Assembly: GCA_036346395.1 (NCBI GenBank)
Contig: CM070599.1
Coordinates: 24,729,232-24,793,231, forward strand
DNA from: Hsuehochloa calcarea
Taxonomy: Eukaryota; Streptophyta; Magnoliopsida; Poales; Poaceae
DNA: 64,000 nucleotides
Direction: 5' to 3'
How positions within the stretch are numbered: the first letter of the stretch is position 1; every line of letters begins with the position of its first letter. The notes under the pieces are model-generated. The model was not told where the DNA came from and searched no databases. It saw only the letters and a program-made list of their open reading frames with translations. Shown here piece by piece: positions 1-11,404 of this stretch. The position numbers and the translations under genes were made by a program.

Positions 1-456
1 GATTTCGTATCCATTTGAGTGCGTGCATTCTTTGCACGTGGTGAGAGTCAAGCAAGGGGTTTGGCTTGTTACTCTTGGTGTTTGCCGACACCTAGACGGC
101 GTGGAGGCATCGTGGTCCGGTGATCTTCTCAAGAAGCTTGTGAGAAGGCCCGACTTGTTGTGAAGGTTGGAGCTCACCTACCCGGAGCGGGAAAGAGCTA
201 CTACTAGTGGAATTGAGGTGTTTGGCTTAATTCGTGGAGCCGATCCAATTAGTTTGGGCTTACCTCAACGTGGATTAGGGGAGATCGACAAGTCTCCGAA
301 CACCACGGTAAAATATCATCGTGTCTATTGTGGTTTGTTCTTGTGCTTTACTTTGAGCAATTTACATTACTTAAATTCAGTTGCTTACTTGTATTTGATT
401 AATTGCTTATATTCAATTATATTCATATTGTTGGTGCACTTAGTCAAGCCTAGTTG
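1..456 (+). mobile_element. Truncated SIRE/Maximus-like LTR fragment (3' part)
   Basis: This segment matches 3767-4215 almost base for base, apart from a few small indels and substitutions. The match includes the GTGAGAGTCAAGCAAGGGGT stretch and the block ending in AGTCAAGCCTAGTTG. At 456 the match stops about 120 bp before the LTR end seen in the other copy, so this piece is truncated at its 3' side. Its 5' side runs off the window. The translated frame here is shared with the other LTR copy and has no known domain, so I do not treat it as a gene. Confidence 0.85.
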
Positions 457-1710
457 TATCGAGTGTATTGATTCTCAAATAGCGGGTGAAGTTTCATCAC
501 CTTTTTCACCGGTCGAAAGGACGGGGGCTTGGAGAGGTTTTGGACATTCCGAGCTGGTCGAGTAATCGTCCCTCGGAAGTGCCACTTGTCGTAGTGGTGT
601 ATCTTCATCCATCCGTTCGATTTCGCTATTATCAGCAACGTGCGAACCAGTGGAGGAGGAAGGTGATGACATCCCGTTCTCTTGCATGGCGTGGATACAT
701 TCGCCCATGTCGAGATGGGAGTAGTCATCCAAATCAAACCAGTTCTCCTCGTTCCAAGTTCCTGCCATAGTCGTATATACGATTATGAAGGACGGGTGAG
801 GATTTGCTCGAGCGAAGAACTTCTTCAGGAAATTTGTGCCTTCTTCCCCACGGATGGCACCAGCTGTCGACGATCAAATCGCCGATCTTATGAATATATA
901 AAAATAGAGGAAAATGGAGCGTATCTGCTGGAATGGAATGGGGTCACTCTTTATTGCTATGAACTGGCTATTACAAGGAATGACTGTCTTCAAACAAAAG
1001 GCCAATCCTAGTTACACTGGAATGCAATGCTTGTTATGGAAATCGATTGCTAATCTTCTCAATTGCCTTCAATCTGCCCCCTATCCGCCCTCCGCGATCC
1101 TCCTTAAGTAGTTGATGAAGCGGTGATAGTTGTCCTTTAGAGAGCGCTGTTAGATAGTGATGCGTCGTCGAGAGAGGTGTCAATTGACGGTATCAATCAG
1201 CTTATGCGTTATATGTACGTGAGACATTTAACGGTAGTCATGTCTTAGAATTATGTAACCGCGTGGTATGGAATATACATCACGTGTTCCATTCAATCAC
1301 GGTAAGGATATACCGGATTACGATCCGGATGATACGATTCATACTCATACGAGTAGTTAACTGGTCGAGGACTAAGTACGGGACCTTGTACGACCATATT
1401 ATTTATCGTATAACCTCTGGAATCCTTACGACCAGTGAGGTCGTTAGCCTTAGGGGTTACAACCACGAAGTCGTACGGTCTTCTCTGATGTATTAAAATA
1501 ATACATCGAGGTTTTAATCCTCGTCAGTACTAGAACATAACTTGCTATTATAAATACGAAAAAATATGCCTTGCAGGACTTATCATAAGAATTTAATGCT
1601 TTTGCTTTCTTAGATCTTACATCCATTATTCAAAGAATAAATTAATTCAATGTTCCATCACAATCACAAACTGCAAGTGACTGTAAAAAAATCTAAGTGC
1701 AATGCGTGTA
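457..1710. other. Unclassified stretch between LTR pieces
   Basis: No recognisable gene or complete element lies here. It begins at the break point of the truncated LTR. It holds one minus-strand open frame (described separately) and, further right, AT-rich low-complexity DNA. On the minus strand the stretch near 1100-1200 has CTCTCTCGACGACGC-like leader composition, which could be an untranslated leader, but there is no TATA box I would rely on. Terminal inverted repeats and target duplications were not found. Confidence 0.4.
475..768 (-). CDS. Unrecognised minus-strand ORF, possibly a gene fragment
   Basis: An ATG-initiated frame of 97 codons. The same frame stays open upstream of the ATG for roughly another 35 codons (reading EEGTNFLKKFFARANPHPS) before a TGA near 880. 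The protein is acidic and rich in serine and threonine in its middle, with an aromatic start (WNEENWFDLDDYSHLDM). I do not recognise a family. A splice acceptor (GACAG) precedes the open part, so it could be a terminal exon or a captured exon inside a transposon. It lies directly beside a truncated LTR, so decay is likely. Confidence 0.25.
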   Translation of the reverse strand: MAGTWNEENWFDLDDYSHLDMGECIHAMQENGMSSPSSSTGSHVADNSEIERMDEDTPLRQVALPRDDYSTSSECPKPLQAPVLSTGEKGDETSPAI

Positions 1711-1907
1711 CTAGATCGAATCAGCAGATTGTGTAGTAACTTCTGCTTGAATCTCCATGGCGATCTTCTCCTCTTGGGCAACTACGGCTGCGACCGCTAC
1801 GATGTCCAAAGGAGGGGTGATGGGGGCTGCTATTGGGCTGTCCACATCTATGAGTGCAACTAATGGCTGTGGATCCTCTATGCCTGCAATGGCGAGGTAT
1901 ACCTCAT
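1711..1907 (-). pseudogene. C-terminal piece of an ORF cut by the SIRE-like LTR
   Basis: On the minus strand a 66-codon open frame runs from the TSD of the neighbouring LTR to a TAG at 1711-1713. It reads VYLAIAGIEDPQPLVALI near its start and EEKIAMEIQAEVTTQ near its end. Read across the insertion, it lies downstream of the copia gag remnant at 4345-4860 on the same strand, so both may be parts of one disrupted element. No known domain is visible in this piece. The link to gag is inference from position and strand. Confidence 0.4.
1903..1907. repeat. Left target-site duplication CTCAT
   Basis: Identical to 4340-4344 on the other side of the solo LTR. A five-base duplication is what Ty1/copia and Ty3/gypsy integrases make. 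Confidence 0.9.
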
Positions 1908-4339
1908 TGAAGAATCTAGACCTGCCATTATGTGTTAATGGAGTATTTTGGTGATTAATGACCTATATAAATATGAGACTAATACCTTTCATTGATTAAT
2001 AACAAATCTATTTGTGAGACTAACTCTCTTGTCTAGTATAATTTTGTGTAGTCTCATTTGGATATAGAAAGGTGAAAACCATGGAGGTATGCATCCGACT
2101 TTATATTCTTTTATATTGTTGCATTCATCGGATCCAAAATATAGGTTGAACTCCACCATAAGTATAACTTGAATATGTGTAAATATTCTTATTACACATT
2201 TGTGTATGCACACATTTAGGGGAGTTCACTCTATATTTTATGGTTTCATTAATCTTGATCCATATTACATTCTCCACATATATTAAGGATCTTTACTTTG
2301 AAACACATCCTTTTGAGTATATAAAACGTGTGTAGTTCATATATACTCATGTTATGTTACATTAAATTAGCTACATTCAATTTATCGAAATTGAAGTGGT
2401 TATCATCAATTACCAAAAGGGAAAGATTGAAGTATCTTGTTCCACCATTATGAGTTAATGGTATGGTGTAGTAATTAATGATAATCATATTGTGGAACTA
2501 ATATTTTCCACGAGTTGGATGAATAGGTTATGTTCTAGGGTGATGAAGACTTTGGATTGCATCTTGAGTTGATCGTCATCAAGTCAAGGTTCAAGAAGAG
2601 GATGCATTATGTGTTGGTGCATATCAAGATCTCGAAGAGGAGACGATCATGAGTTGATCATCATATCAAGAGAAGACCCATCATGTGTTGATGGAGGTCA
2701 AGTAAAAGATGCATCATGGGTTGATGCATATCAAGACGATGACCCGGACTTGAAGTGAAGATATGTGTCATCAAGCTTTAAGAAGATGTTCAAGGCAAAG
2801 GTATGACTAGTTAGGGCTAAGGATGTGTTCCTAGTCTTTTACCGGTCTTAGTGTTTGTTTCGAAGACCGAATTGATAGTATAGGTTTACCGTACTATTAA
2901 GAGGGGTCTTGTTTAGTATCTTGAGTCTCATCATGTGTTGATAGCTCAATCTTGCTTGCTCTAGCTCTCCGTGGCATGATGCTATTTTTTGCGAATGTGT
3001 TTTGCAAAGAGCCGAGTCTCATTTATTTAATCCTTGTAGCATGTGACTATACTTTTCAAATGTGTTTTGCAAATGATTGAAGTTCATGTACCTACTCCTT
3101 GTACCATGATCTAAGTTTGCAAATGTGTTTTGCAAAGTGTTAGGGCTCATGCATTTTTCCTTTGCATGGTCTAAGATTGCTTGTTGCTATTTCTTTAGAC
3201 TTAGACCATGGTAGTGGCTCTTTGGAATTATGCTTTTGATTTGATCAAATATGTTTTGGATCAATCAAATAGGTGGGTTGTGTAGCCCTCTTAATAATAT
3301 TTTCATAGAATCCAAGATCACTCAATTCTGACATCGGAGTTAAAAGTTATGACCTTTTTACCAAGTGTAAATCGTGCTAAAATTGAGCTGGTAGTATAGC
3401 CGAGAAGAGATGTACAACCATAGCGGTAGTACCGCCCATTGCATTGCGGTACTACAGCATAGAAAACTTTAACGGCTAGTTTTTGAGCCGTTATGCACCC
3501 GTACGACCGATGAACAGTAGAAAACGGTAGTATCGTCCGTTGCACTGTGCTACTACCGCAAATCCTAATTTTTGGGGATTTCTGCTCCCAACAGCTAGTT
3601 TTTGTGTGTGGGCTATAAATACTCATTTTGGCCGGTTGAGAGACATTCTTTGGCATCTCATTTCACTCATTTGAGCTAGTGTGAGGTTCCCCTCTCAATT
3701 GTGCATATGTTGCACATTGTGAGCAAGGAGAGAGGTCTCTAGTTGCATGTGTTGCATCTAGAGGTGGATTTCGTATCCATTTGAGTCGTGCATTCTTTGC
3801 GTGGTGAGAGTCAAGCAAGGGGTTTGGCTTGTTACTCTTGGTGTTCTGACACCTAGGCGGCGTGGAGCGTCGTGGTCCGGTGATCTTCTCAAGAAGCTTG
3901 TGAGAAGGCCCGACTTGTTGTGAAGGTTGGAGCTCACCTACTCAGAGCGGGAAAGAGCTACTACTAGTGGAATTGAGGTGTTTGGCTTAATTCGTGGAGC
4001 CGATCCAATTAGTTTGGGCTTACCTCAACGTGGATTAGGGGAGATCGACAAGTCTCCGAACACCACGGTAAAATATCATCGTGTCTATTGTGGTTTGTTC
4101 TTGTGCTTTACTTTGAGCAATTTACATTACTTAAATTCAGTTGCTTACTTGTATTTGATTAATTGCTTATATTCAATTATATTCATATTGTTGGTACACT
4201 TAGTCAAGCCTAGTTGATTTATGTTTTATTTGTGCAAAACCAAATTGTCATTAGCTTCCGCATTATAAATTGGTTTTACCCAAAAAAGTTTTTAAAACCG
4301 CCTGTTCACCCCCCTCTAGTCGGCCTCCACGATCTTACA
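1908..4339 (+). mobile_element. SIRE/Maximus-like solo LTR
   Basis: The element starts TGAAGAATCTAGACC and ends GATCTTACA, so it has the TG...CA ends of an LTR. The five bases CTCAT occur immediately before it (1903-1907) and after it (4340-4344), a perfect target-site duplication. The right end carries the CACCCCCCTCTAGTCGGCC stretch typical of grass SIRE/Maximus copia LTRs. A TATA motif (TATAAATA, 3614-3621) marks the LTR promoter. No gag, pol, primer-binding site or second LTR lies inside, so it is a solo LTR. It is homologous in opposite orientation to 37258-40162. It interrupts a minus-strand gag-like remnant. Confidence 0.9.
2985..3180 (+). repeat. Short tandem motif array inside the SIRE-like LTR
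   Basis: The motif TGCAAATGTGTTTTGCAAA and variants recur three times here, spaced by about 65-75 bases, each followed by CATG and a diverged spacer. The motif is partly palindromic because GCAAA sits at both ends in opposite sense. The inverse copy at 38520-38890 carries more repeats, which explains part of the length difference between the two solo LTRs. Confidence 0.7.
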
Positions 4340-4344
4340 CTCAT
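4340..4344. repeat. Right target-site duplication CTCAT
   Basis: Identical to 1903-1907. The pair defines the ends of the first SIRE-like solo LTR. Confidence 0.9.
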
Positions 4345-4860
4345 GCTGTCATCTACCCTTCTTCTTAGACTGAAAAGCATCAATAATGTGCGATCCACGA
4401 TCTTACCTTCATGCCCCTCTCCTTTGTGAGAGGCTTCCTCACCTTGTAGTTGCTAGCATTGGTTTAATGGCCAACATTGCTACTAGCCAGCTGTGAGATG
4501 TAGTCCTTCTTTAGAAGATCATCTCGAACTTCCGCAATTTGCATGATGTCAATAAATACAACATACTCCTTGTAGTCGTCTTGAGGATAGTTGCGTGCGG
4601 ATTGCACCGTATTCTGGTGAAAAGTAGAGTGAGTCTTCTCAATCTTCTGCTCATCTGTGATTACCTTACCACAGAGTTCAAGACGGGTACATATTCTGTA
4701 CAAATTCTAGCCATACTGGACCATCTCTTCGAACTGCCGATCCGTGATGCTAGTCATCTACATATTTCATACAAAGAGCTCATTAGGTTACTGCTTGTAA
4801 TTTGTATAAAATGGTTGCAAAATTCTCATAATGCTCTTCGAACTCCCGGTTCGTGATTCC
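4345..4860 (-). pseudogene. Degenerate copia gag (UBN2-type) remnant
   Basis: The minus strand reads CTRLELCGKVITDEQKIEKT followed by HSTFHQ and, later, IAEVRDDLLKKDYISQLASS. This pattern (core LCG..ITD...IEKTL.TFH, then ..AE..DELL.KNH) is that of plant copia-type gag proteins in the UBN2 group. The frame is interrupted by stops at both ends. Two similar 25 bp pieces around 4731 and 4829 (CTTCGAACT.CCG.T.CGTGAT) show a small internal duplication. The element it belonged to was later split by the solo LTR at 1908-4339. Confidence 0.65.
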
Positions 4861-5280
4861 ATATTTTTCTATGCATTTTCCATGATTCACTGCTATTTTC
4901 AGTGATTAAAAGTAATATAAACAATCACAGATTATCAAAACAGCAAATACAATACATAAATTGCATAGAAATAATAAATAACAAAGTTAAACATGCTTCA
5001 AGTCCTCAAATGATTCAAAATTTGAATTCCTGAGGTTCTTTTGTGCTGGAATAAGAATTTTCGGTGAATTCTGCAATTTTTAGGGGCTAAACCACTAAAT
5101 TTCAATTCTGATAAATTTTTCACGTAATTTTTTAATTTTCATAGGGTTTTTGCAAAATTTTCTTATCCACAAAATTTTATCATAATTTTAAGAACTCGAG
5201 GGTCTTTTGTCAATTTTTGAGATTTTTTCTTTTTCTCCCTTTTTCAGCCGGACCACCCCTTTTTTCTGCCCGATTTCTAG
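4861..5280. other. AT-rich non-coding stretch
   Basis: No gene seen. The composition (runs of A and T, TTTTTC and TTTTAATT) resembles the AT-rich part of grass gypsy LTRs, but no end and no target duplication could be placed, so I leave it unclassified. Confidence 0.4.
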
Positions 5281-6110
5281 GTCAGATTCTCACGGCCCAG
5301 TTGGCCTTTCCCCGGCCCGTACTACTGGCCCACTTCGGCCCGTGACACCACCCGGCCTACCCTATTGCTTCAAATCCGGGAGCTAGGGTTTCCTTAGCTC
5401 CATTGCTATGTGGCGGTGGCGCACAAAAAAACACATGGGGTGTGGGCGGCCGGCGCGACGCGACGACAGCTCAGCGGAGCGGCTCATGGGTGGGCGGTGC
5501 GCAGCTGGTGCATGGACGACTCACGACGGCGTGCGGAGGAGCGGCAGTCTGCACAATGCGGGCCGCCGCGGAGACCCGATTCGGCGCGGCCGAGCCAATG
5601 TCGCGGCACGGACGACGCGGATCTGGCGACGGCGAGCGCGGCACCGGCAGCAGACGGTTGCATGTGGGAGGAGCCGACGGCCGGTCGGAGCTTCATCGGG
5701 CGCGGCTCGCACGAGCGGGAGGGCCGAGGCTGGCCGGAGTGCTTCAGACGACGCGTGGGCGCGGGCTTCCGGCGGCTTGGCGGGCGTGTTCTCCGGGGCG
5801 CGGGGCACGCGGTGGGGCGGTCGCCGGCATGGCAATGCGCACGGGCGGCGGGTTGCTGCAGCGCACGCATCGGAAGGACCGTGGTGGGGCGGGGTTCAGC
5901 CAACGGCGGTGCACACGGCACTCGGACGGCGATTCGCCTGTCGGCTTTGAAGCGCAGCGCCATGGCGACATGTGCGGTGGCATGCGTGGTGGTGGTGCGG
6001 CTCGGCGGCTGGCGATGCCAGGTGATGCGTGGCCACGGGCCGTGGTCGTGGCAAATCGCGGCAGATGCGTGCGACATGGCTACATCGGTCGGGTTTTTTT
6101 CTCTCTCTCT
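5281..6110. other. GC-rich block, probably the promoter-proximal part of an old LTR
   Basis: This block is very rich in CG and GC dinucleotides and is open in five frames at once, with arginine-, alanine- and proline-rich translations of no coherent family. Simultaneous long open frames on both strands are what high GC content gives by chance. Similar GC-rich blocks sit inside the five gypsy solo LTRs of this window, following a GGCCCA...GGCCCG-rich transition as here. I therefore read it as LTR-like non-coding DNA rather than genes, but I could not find its ends. Confidence 0.45.
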
Positions 6111-6125
6111 TTAATGTTCATTCAT

Positions 6126-6330
6126 GAATTGTGCAATCATCATCTACTCTTTTCATGTAATCTACCGACCGACTTGGCCAGCGACTTGAAGTCGGCTCAC
6201 GGTAGATCAGAGCGGATTTGCAATCTATAATCCACAGTGCAATCATCATCTGCTCTTTCATGCAACCTACCGATCGGCTTGACCAGCGAGTTCAAGTAAG
6301 CTCGCAGCAGATTAGAATGAATTTGCACAT
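6126..6330. repeat. Two diverged tandem copies of a ~110 bp segment
   Basis: The segment TGCAATCATCATCTACTC...GACTTGAAGTCGGCTCACGGTAGATCAG at 6133-6206 recurs at 6239-6318 as TGCAATCATCATCTGCTC...GAGTTCAAGTAAGCTCGCAGCAGATTAG. The copies differ at several positions, so the duplication is old. No coding content. Confidence 0.7.
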
Positions 6331-6402
6331 AAAAAACTATAGAAAGCCAAATTTGCAGAATTGAAGGCGATCTAGAAAATGTGATCCGATCTACGAGTGT
6401 CT

Positions 6403-6743
6403 TGATACGACGGTTACCTTTCGATCCGAGTAGAGTAGGTCTAGAGGTAGGCGGAGTTGATCGTACTAATAATGTATTGAGGAACCGTCTGGCAAGTTCA
6501 GTCCGAACGATCATCTCGTAGACAAACATAGAATCACATCAAACAATGCAAGAACAAATAGTAGATTAAACACACAGAGCGACAAAGGTGTAGGGAGTAT
6601 TATTCTTTTTTATCCCTTTTCAGCGATCAGCCTTTTACAATGATTAACACCCTCTATTTATAGTATACAAATCCTACTAGAATTTTGAACGGAACGCTTA
6701 CTCATGGGCCGACCAGTATGGGCCAAGCCCATGATTTCCAACA
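6403..6743 (-). mobile_element. LTR-like promoter segment
   Basis: On the minus strand this reads TGTTGGAAATCATGGGCTTG at its start, then a TATA box in ATACTATAAATAGAGGG (around 6655-6670), a typical transcribed leader, and an end at ...CGTCGTATCA. TG...CA ends with an internal TATA box fit a small copia LTR of about 340 bp. I could not find a primer-binding site, a polypurine tract or a target duplication, so the classification is tentative. The tandem duplication gives a second copy at 9633-9969. Confidence 0.45.
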
Positions 6744-7322
6744 AGGACTGCTCACGAGTCTTCATCTCGGGGCATTTGCATCAGGACCAAACTTGACCCA
6801 GTCTTCAGTGTTCGATTCCGAAATTGGCGGCCCGATGACCCTTTGTACGTCACCATCACATGCATCAAGATTCGGGCTATTGTTAAACTCTCGAATTCCA
6901 CTGATTAATTGTGCCCTGGTGGAGCTCACACCTTGAAAGGTTTCTCACGTAGAATCGCTCTCAAGTCTCAAGGAAATGCCGACACTAATGCTTGATCTAT
7001 TGTAGTATCAGAAATACTACTAATTACCTATTTTAAGAGTATAGATTATGCTCATGACATTGATACGCGTCACGGACGGCTAAGAGAAAGATCCGTCAGA
7101 GATTCCTCACTCGATGTTAGTGAGAGACTGAGAGGGCCATGCCACAATCATATTGGACTTTGAAGTTTGTAATGTGAACAGCAATGTTCCTTATGCTTAT
7201 CGGTTTGAGCAGTTGTGCTAATCATTTTCCAAAACTCAAACAAATCTAGACAGAAAAAGAATTATGGGTACTGACAGTGAGGTGCACATGGGTTCCACCA
7301 GATTGTGAAGTACAGCAACAAA

Positions 7323-7538
7323 TCAGTGGGAATCACCTCGCCAGCGTCCATCCAGGACAGCGGCGAGGTGGCAATTCCATACCACTGTAGGATGACGAAC
7401 GTGGCGACTCCGTCCCTTTCTAGAACGGACGAGGTGATGAGGTGGTGGATCTGTCTCTCTTTGGAACAAACAAGATGCCTTCATCTTAAGGGGGCTGCGG
7501 ACGAAGCCATATGACCGCATAGGAATCGTCTTCGCCAA
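7323..7538 (-). CDS. Small open frame conserved in both duplication units; unrecognised
   Basis: A 71-codon ATG frame (MAKTIPMRSYGFVR...). Its copy at 10549-10764 has only two or three amino acid changes, which reflects the recent duplication rather than selection. Another frame over the same bases reads ATFVILQWYGIATSPLSWMD then AGEVIPTDLLLYFTIWWNP. That frame has a hydrophobic, membrane-protein-like character and could be a captured exon. I do not recognise either product, and no promoter belongs clearly to it. Confidence 0.2.
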   Translation of the reverse strand: MAKTIPMRSYGFVRSPLKMKASCLFQRETDPPPHHLVRSRKGRSRHVRHPTVVWNCHLAAVLDGRWRGDSH

Positions 7539-8164
7539 TGAGGAACGGTATCGAACGTTAAATTTGTAAAAACGTCGGCGAAAACGCTGTTTTTTTTTTT
7601 TTGCTAATAACGGTCAAAACAGTACTGTTTCGGTAAAAATTCCCTTATCTCCCTCTCCGTAGTTCATTTTGAATATGAATTTCTCTTAAGAACCTTGCGC
7701 AAGTTGCGCTCTCTGCGGAAACTTCCTAAAACCAGCCTACACATGTAGGAATTGCACTACGGACTTCCTTGCGATAACATTGAACTGTGTTAGTCGTTGA
7801 GTCAACTATTACAAATTTCTCTGTGATAAAAAGTGTTTCGAGGGAAAAAAGTTTCCTTCAGTACATGCCAGTGCATTTAGAAATATTTACATATCATTAT
7901 TATTAGTTTATCCTAAACTAGGTTGGATCATCACTACACTCTGCAATGCTTTGCGAAACTTGCATTGGTGGCACTAGTTGATGTACTTGCAAAAATTGCA
8001 TAAGGTGTTACAGGTTCTGCCTTAACGTGATGTCCATCCAACAACATTCTTCCCTTCTTCCTTGACTACTCCAAGGAAAGAAGCATTCTTCTGCCTAGGA
8101 AACAAAGCATATCTACTTTTTTTTAGCACTAAAGAAAGCATTCTTCTGAATCATGCTCCAAACT

Positions 8165-8884
8165 GTTCTCGAAATACTATAGGTACGGTTGTTCACAGAA
8201 TGACTCGGAGAAAGGTACGAGCATCCACAGTGTTGGTGATTTTTGACCTCCAAAAGGGTAGAGAAGCCCTTACAGACTACCACTAAACACTGCACAGAGC
8301 AGCCTCTAAACAGATTGGCTTGAGTTGACTCCAAGGCCAGAGGCAGCCTCCAACGAGTGAAAAAAAAATTGCACAGCCCCACCTATCAGTTGGGAGGATG
8401 ACAATTGGAGTAGGGGTTGGTTTTTCTTCTTTTTTAATTGTAGTTTTGGGATCCATCTTAGAGCCAGTAGTAACCTCTGTACACTGCAGAAAATTGTGCT
8501 AAGTTTAGAGACTGGTTGTGAGTGCTAGCTTAGAGGTTCTTCAGTCTCTAAACACTGTGGACACACTCAAACAAGTGAAAGTAGTATGCCCGTATAGAGC
8601 CATTGAAGGGTAGTCACCGTGAGCCTATTAATTACCCCAAATAAAATAGCACTCTGATACAGGGAAGGAGGAGACAACATTAACATCAATCATAACTTGG
8701 ACTCCTAGGCTGTTGTTGAAATACATGAATTTTGTAAGAATTTTAGAGGAATTTTACATGAAACAATTTAATTCATGTAGGAATTAAGAAGATATCCGTG
8801 TCCCAAGTGCCTTACATCAGCAGCAGTGGAAATTAGGAACCAGCATAGCAAAGCACACTACATGTTCTTAGTCCCTCCGCTATT
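8165..8884. repeat. Host repeat H, copy 1 (broken)
   Basis: The block GGTTGTTCACAGAATGA...CTCCAAGGCCAGAG...CTAAACACTGTGGACACACT...CTCCGCTATTTA occurs at 8188-8884, 11427-12131 and 32613-33342. This copy ends at the left end of the Harbinger element. No coding frame of note. The family is unidentified; it behaves as a tandemly arranged non-coding repeat of about 1.3 kb. Confidence 0.75.
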
Positions 8885-9630
8885 TAGGGCTTATTTGGAA
8901 GTAAGGGGTAGAAAAACCAAGGGCAAAATCTCTATAGGGGATTTTGAGGTCAGATAGAACCCCCTCAACACCAATGGGAAATCTTCCCACCTGGGAACAA
9001 AATCTATATTGCCGTTTGAAAACAATAAGGATAAAAATCCCAGCATGAATTAAAAAAAACATAAAATTCAGAAACAATAGCTATAGTGTACTTGAGTTAT
9101 CAGCAAAAACACAAGTCTCGTCTACATACCACATATATGAAATACGTCATAACAACTACACCTAGATTGCAACAATAGACTAGCAGAACAAAAGGTTAAT
9201 TCACTTCCACTCCTACAGGCCCACCCAAACAAGTCTGCAGTTCCAGATTTCCGGTCCACATGCCACAGCAAAGTCCAAGCAAAAGTAAGGGCAACATCAC
9301 CAACTACATGTCACATATATGAAATAAGTCATAACAACTACATCTAGATTACAACAATAGACTAGCAAAACAAAAAAAAAACAGTTAATTCACTTCCACT
9401 GCTACGGTCCCACCCAAACAAGCTTGAGGGCAACATCACCAACGACTTGCAGCACACAAAGCAGGGCAAAAGTGACTACGAGAGGAATGATTTCAATCTA
9501 AATGTATGTTATATAAAGCCTCATGAAGTATGTTATATAAAGCACACAATTTGAGACTATTTAAGTATTTATGATATTTCCAACAAGTGATGCTACAATC
9601 AAAGAAATGCCTTAGTTTTAGGGGCATACC
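8885..9630 (-). mobile_element. Duplicated left end of the Harbinger element
   Basis: Starts GGGCTTATTTGGAAG after TTA, as at 12132, and continues in parallel with 12132-12871. It is cut at 9630 by the tandem duplication junction. It contains two related ~120 bp blocks (9116-9235 and 9303-9427), each with ACATATATGAAATA.GTCATAACAACTACA. Confidence 0.8.
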
Positions 9631-9632
9631 CT

Positions 9633-9969
9633 TGATCGACGGTTACCTTCGATCCGAGTAGAGTAGGTCTAGAGGTAGGCGGAGTTGATCGTACTAATAA
9701 TCTATTGAGGAACCGTCTGGCAAGTTCAGTCCGAACGATCATCTCGTAGACAAACATAGAATCACATCAAACAATGCAAGAACAAATAGTAGATAAAACA
9801 CACAGAGCGATAAAGGTGTAGGGAGTATTATTCTTTTTATCCCTTTTGGCGATCGGTAGCTTTACTGATGATTAACACCTCTATTTATAGTATACAAATC
9901 CTACTAGAATTTTGAGCGGGCGCTTACTCATGGGCCGACCAGTATGGGCCAAGCCCATGATTTCCAACA
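9633..9969 (-). mobile_element. LTR-like promoter segment, second copy
   Basis: Tandem-duplicate copy of 6403-6743. It keeps the TATA motif and ends CGTCGATCA instead of CGTCGTATCA. Confidence 0.45.
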
Positions 9970-10548
9970 AGGACTGCTCACGAGTCTTCATCTCGGGGCA
10001 TTTGCATCAGGACCAAACTTGACCCAGTCTTCAGTGTTCGATTCCGAAATTGGCGGCCCGATGACCCTTTGTACGTCACCATCACATGCATCAAGATTCG
10101 GGCTATTGTTAAACTCTCGAATTCCACTGATTAATTGTGCCCTGGTGGAGCTCACACCTTGAAAGGTTTCTCACGTAGAATCGCTCTCAAGTCTCAAGGA
10201 AATGCCGACACTAATGCTTGATCTATTGTAGTATCAGAAATACTACTAATTACCTACTTTAAGAGTATAGATTATGCTCATGACATTGATACGCGTCACG
10301 GACGGCTAAGAGAAAGATCCGTCAGAGATTCCTCACTCGATGTTAGTGAGAGACTGAGAGGGCCATGCCACAATCATATTGGACTTTGAAGTTTGTAATG
10401 TGAACAGCAATGTTCCTTATGCTTATCGGTTTGAGCAGTTGTGCTAATCATTTTCCAAAACTCAAACAAATCTAGACAGAAAAAGAATTATGGGTACTAA
10501 CAGTGAGGTGCACATGGGTTCCACCAGATGGTGAAGTACAGCAACAAA

Positions 10549-10764
10549 TCAGTGGGAATCACCTCGCCAGCGTCCATCCAGGACAGCGGCGAGGTGGCAA
10601 TTCCATACCACTGTAGGATGACGAACGTGGCGACTCCGTCCCTTTCTAGAACGGACGAGGTGATGAGGTGGTGGATCTGTCTCTCTTTGGAACAAACAAG
10701 ATGCCTTCATCTTAGGGGGGTTGCGGACGAAGCCATATGACCGCATAGGAATCGTCTTCGCCAA
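10549..10764 (-). CDS. Second copy of the unrecognised 71-codon frame
   Basis: Copy of 7323-7538 in unit 2 of the tandem duplication, with only a few changes (for example NPPKMK for SPLKMK). No family recognised. Confidence 0.2.
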   Translation of the reverse strand: MAKTIPMRSYGFVRNPPKMKASCLFQRETDPPPHHLVRSRKGRSRHVRHPTVVWNCHLAAVLDGRWRGDSH

Positions 10765-11404
10765 TGAGGAACGGTATCGAACGTTAAATTTGTAAAAACG
10801 TCGGCGAAAACGCTGTTTTTTTTTTTGCTAATAACGGTCAAAACAGTACTGTTTCGGTAAAAATTCCCTTATCTCCCTCTCCGTAGTTCATTTTGAATAT
10901 GAATTTCTCTTAAGAACCTTGCGCAAGTTGCGCTCTCTGCGGAAACTTCCTAAAACCAGCCCACACATGTAGGAATTGCACTACGGACTTCCTTGCGATA
11001 ACATTGAACTGTGTTAGTCGTTGAGTCAACTATTACAAATTTCTCTGTGATAAAAGTGTTTCGAGGAAAAAAAGTTTCCTTCAGTACATGCCAGTGCATT
11101 TAGAAATATTTACATTTCATTATTATTAGTTTATCCTAAACTAGGTTGGATCATCACTACACTCTGCAATGCTTTGCGAAACTTGCATTGGTGGCACTAG
11201 TTGATGTACTTGCAAAAATTGCATAAGCCATAAGGTGTTACAGGTTCTGCCTTAACGTGATGTCCATCCAACAACATTCTTCCCTTCTTCCTTGACTACT
11301 CCAAGGAAAGAAGCATTCTTTTGCCTAGGAAACAAAGCATATCTACTTTTTTTATTAGCACTAAAGAAAGCATTCTTCTGAATCATGCTCCAAACTGTTC
11401 TCGA

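Larger units (their letters stand above)
6401..9630. repeat. Large tandem duplication, unit 1 (3.23 kb)
   Basis: Unit 1 runs from CTTGATACGACGGTTACC to GTTTTAGGGGCATACC and is followed directly by unit 2, which starts CTTGATCGACGGTTACC. The two agree over their whole length, with scattered substitutions and small indels. The last part of unit 1 (8885-9630) contains the left end of a Harbinger element (GGGCTTATTTGGAAG), so the duplication happened after that insertion. The unit also contains an LTR-like promoter segment, an open minus-strand frame and a copy of the host repeat H. Confidence 0.9.

Noticed and set aside
167..565. 132-codon frame, with a near-identical 96-codon frame at 3927
   Set aside because: Both lie in the same place of a SIRE-like LTR. 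The likeness reflects repeat identity, not protein conservation.
1263..1496. 77-codon ORF MVWNIHHVFHSITVRIYRIT
   Set aside because: Ile/Arg/Tyr-rich translation of AT-rich DNA, with no family or expression signal.
5403..6230. Long open frames (up to 275 codons) on both strands
   Set aside because: All frames are open together because of GC and CG richness. The translations are Arg/Gly/Ala runs with no domain, and similar blocks sit inside defined LTRs.
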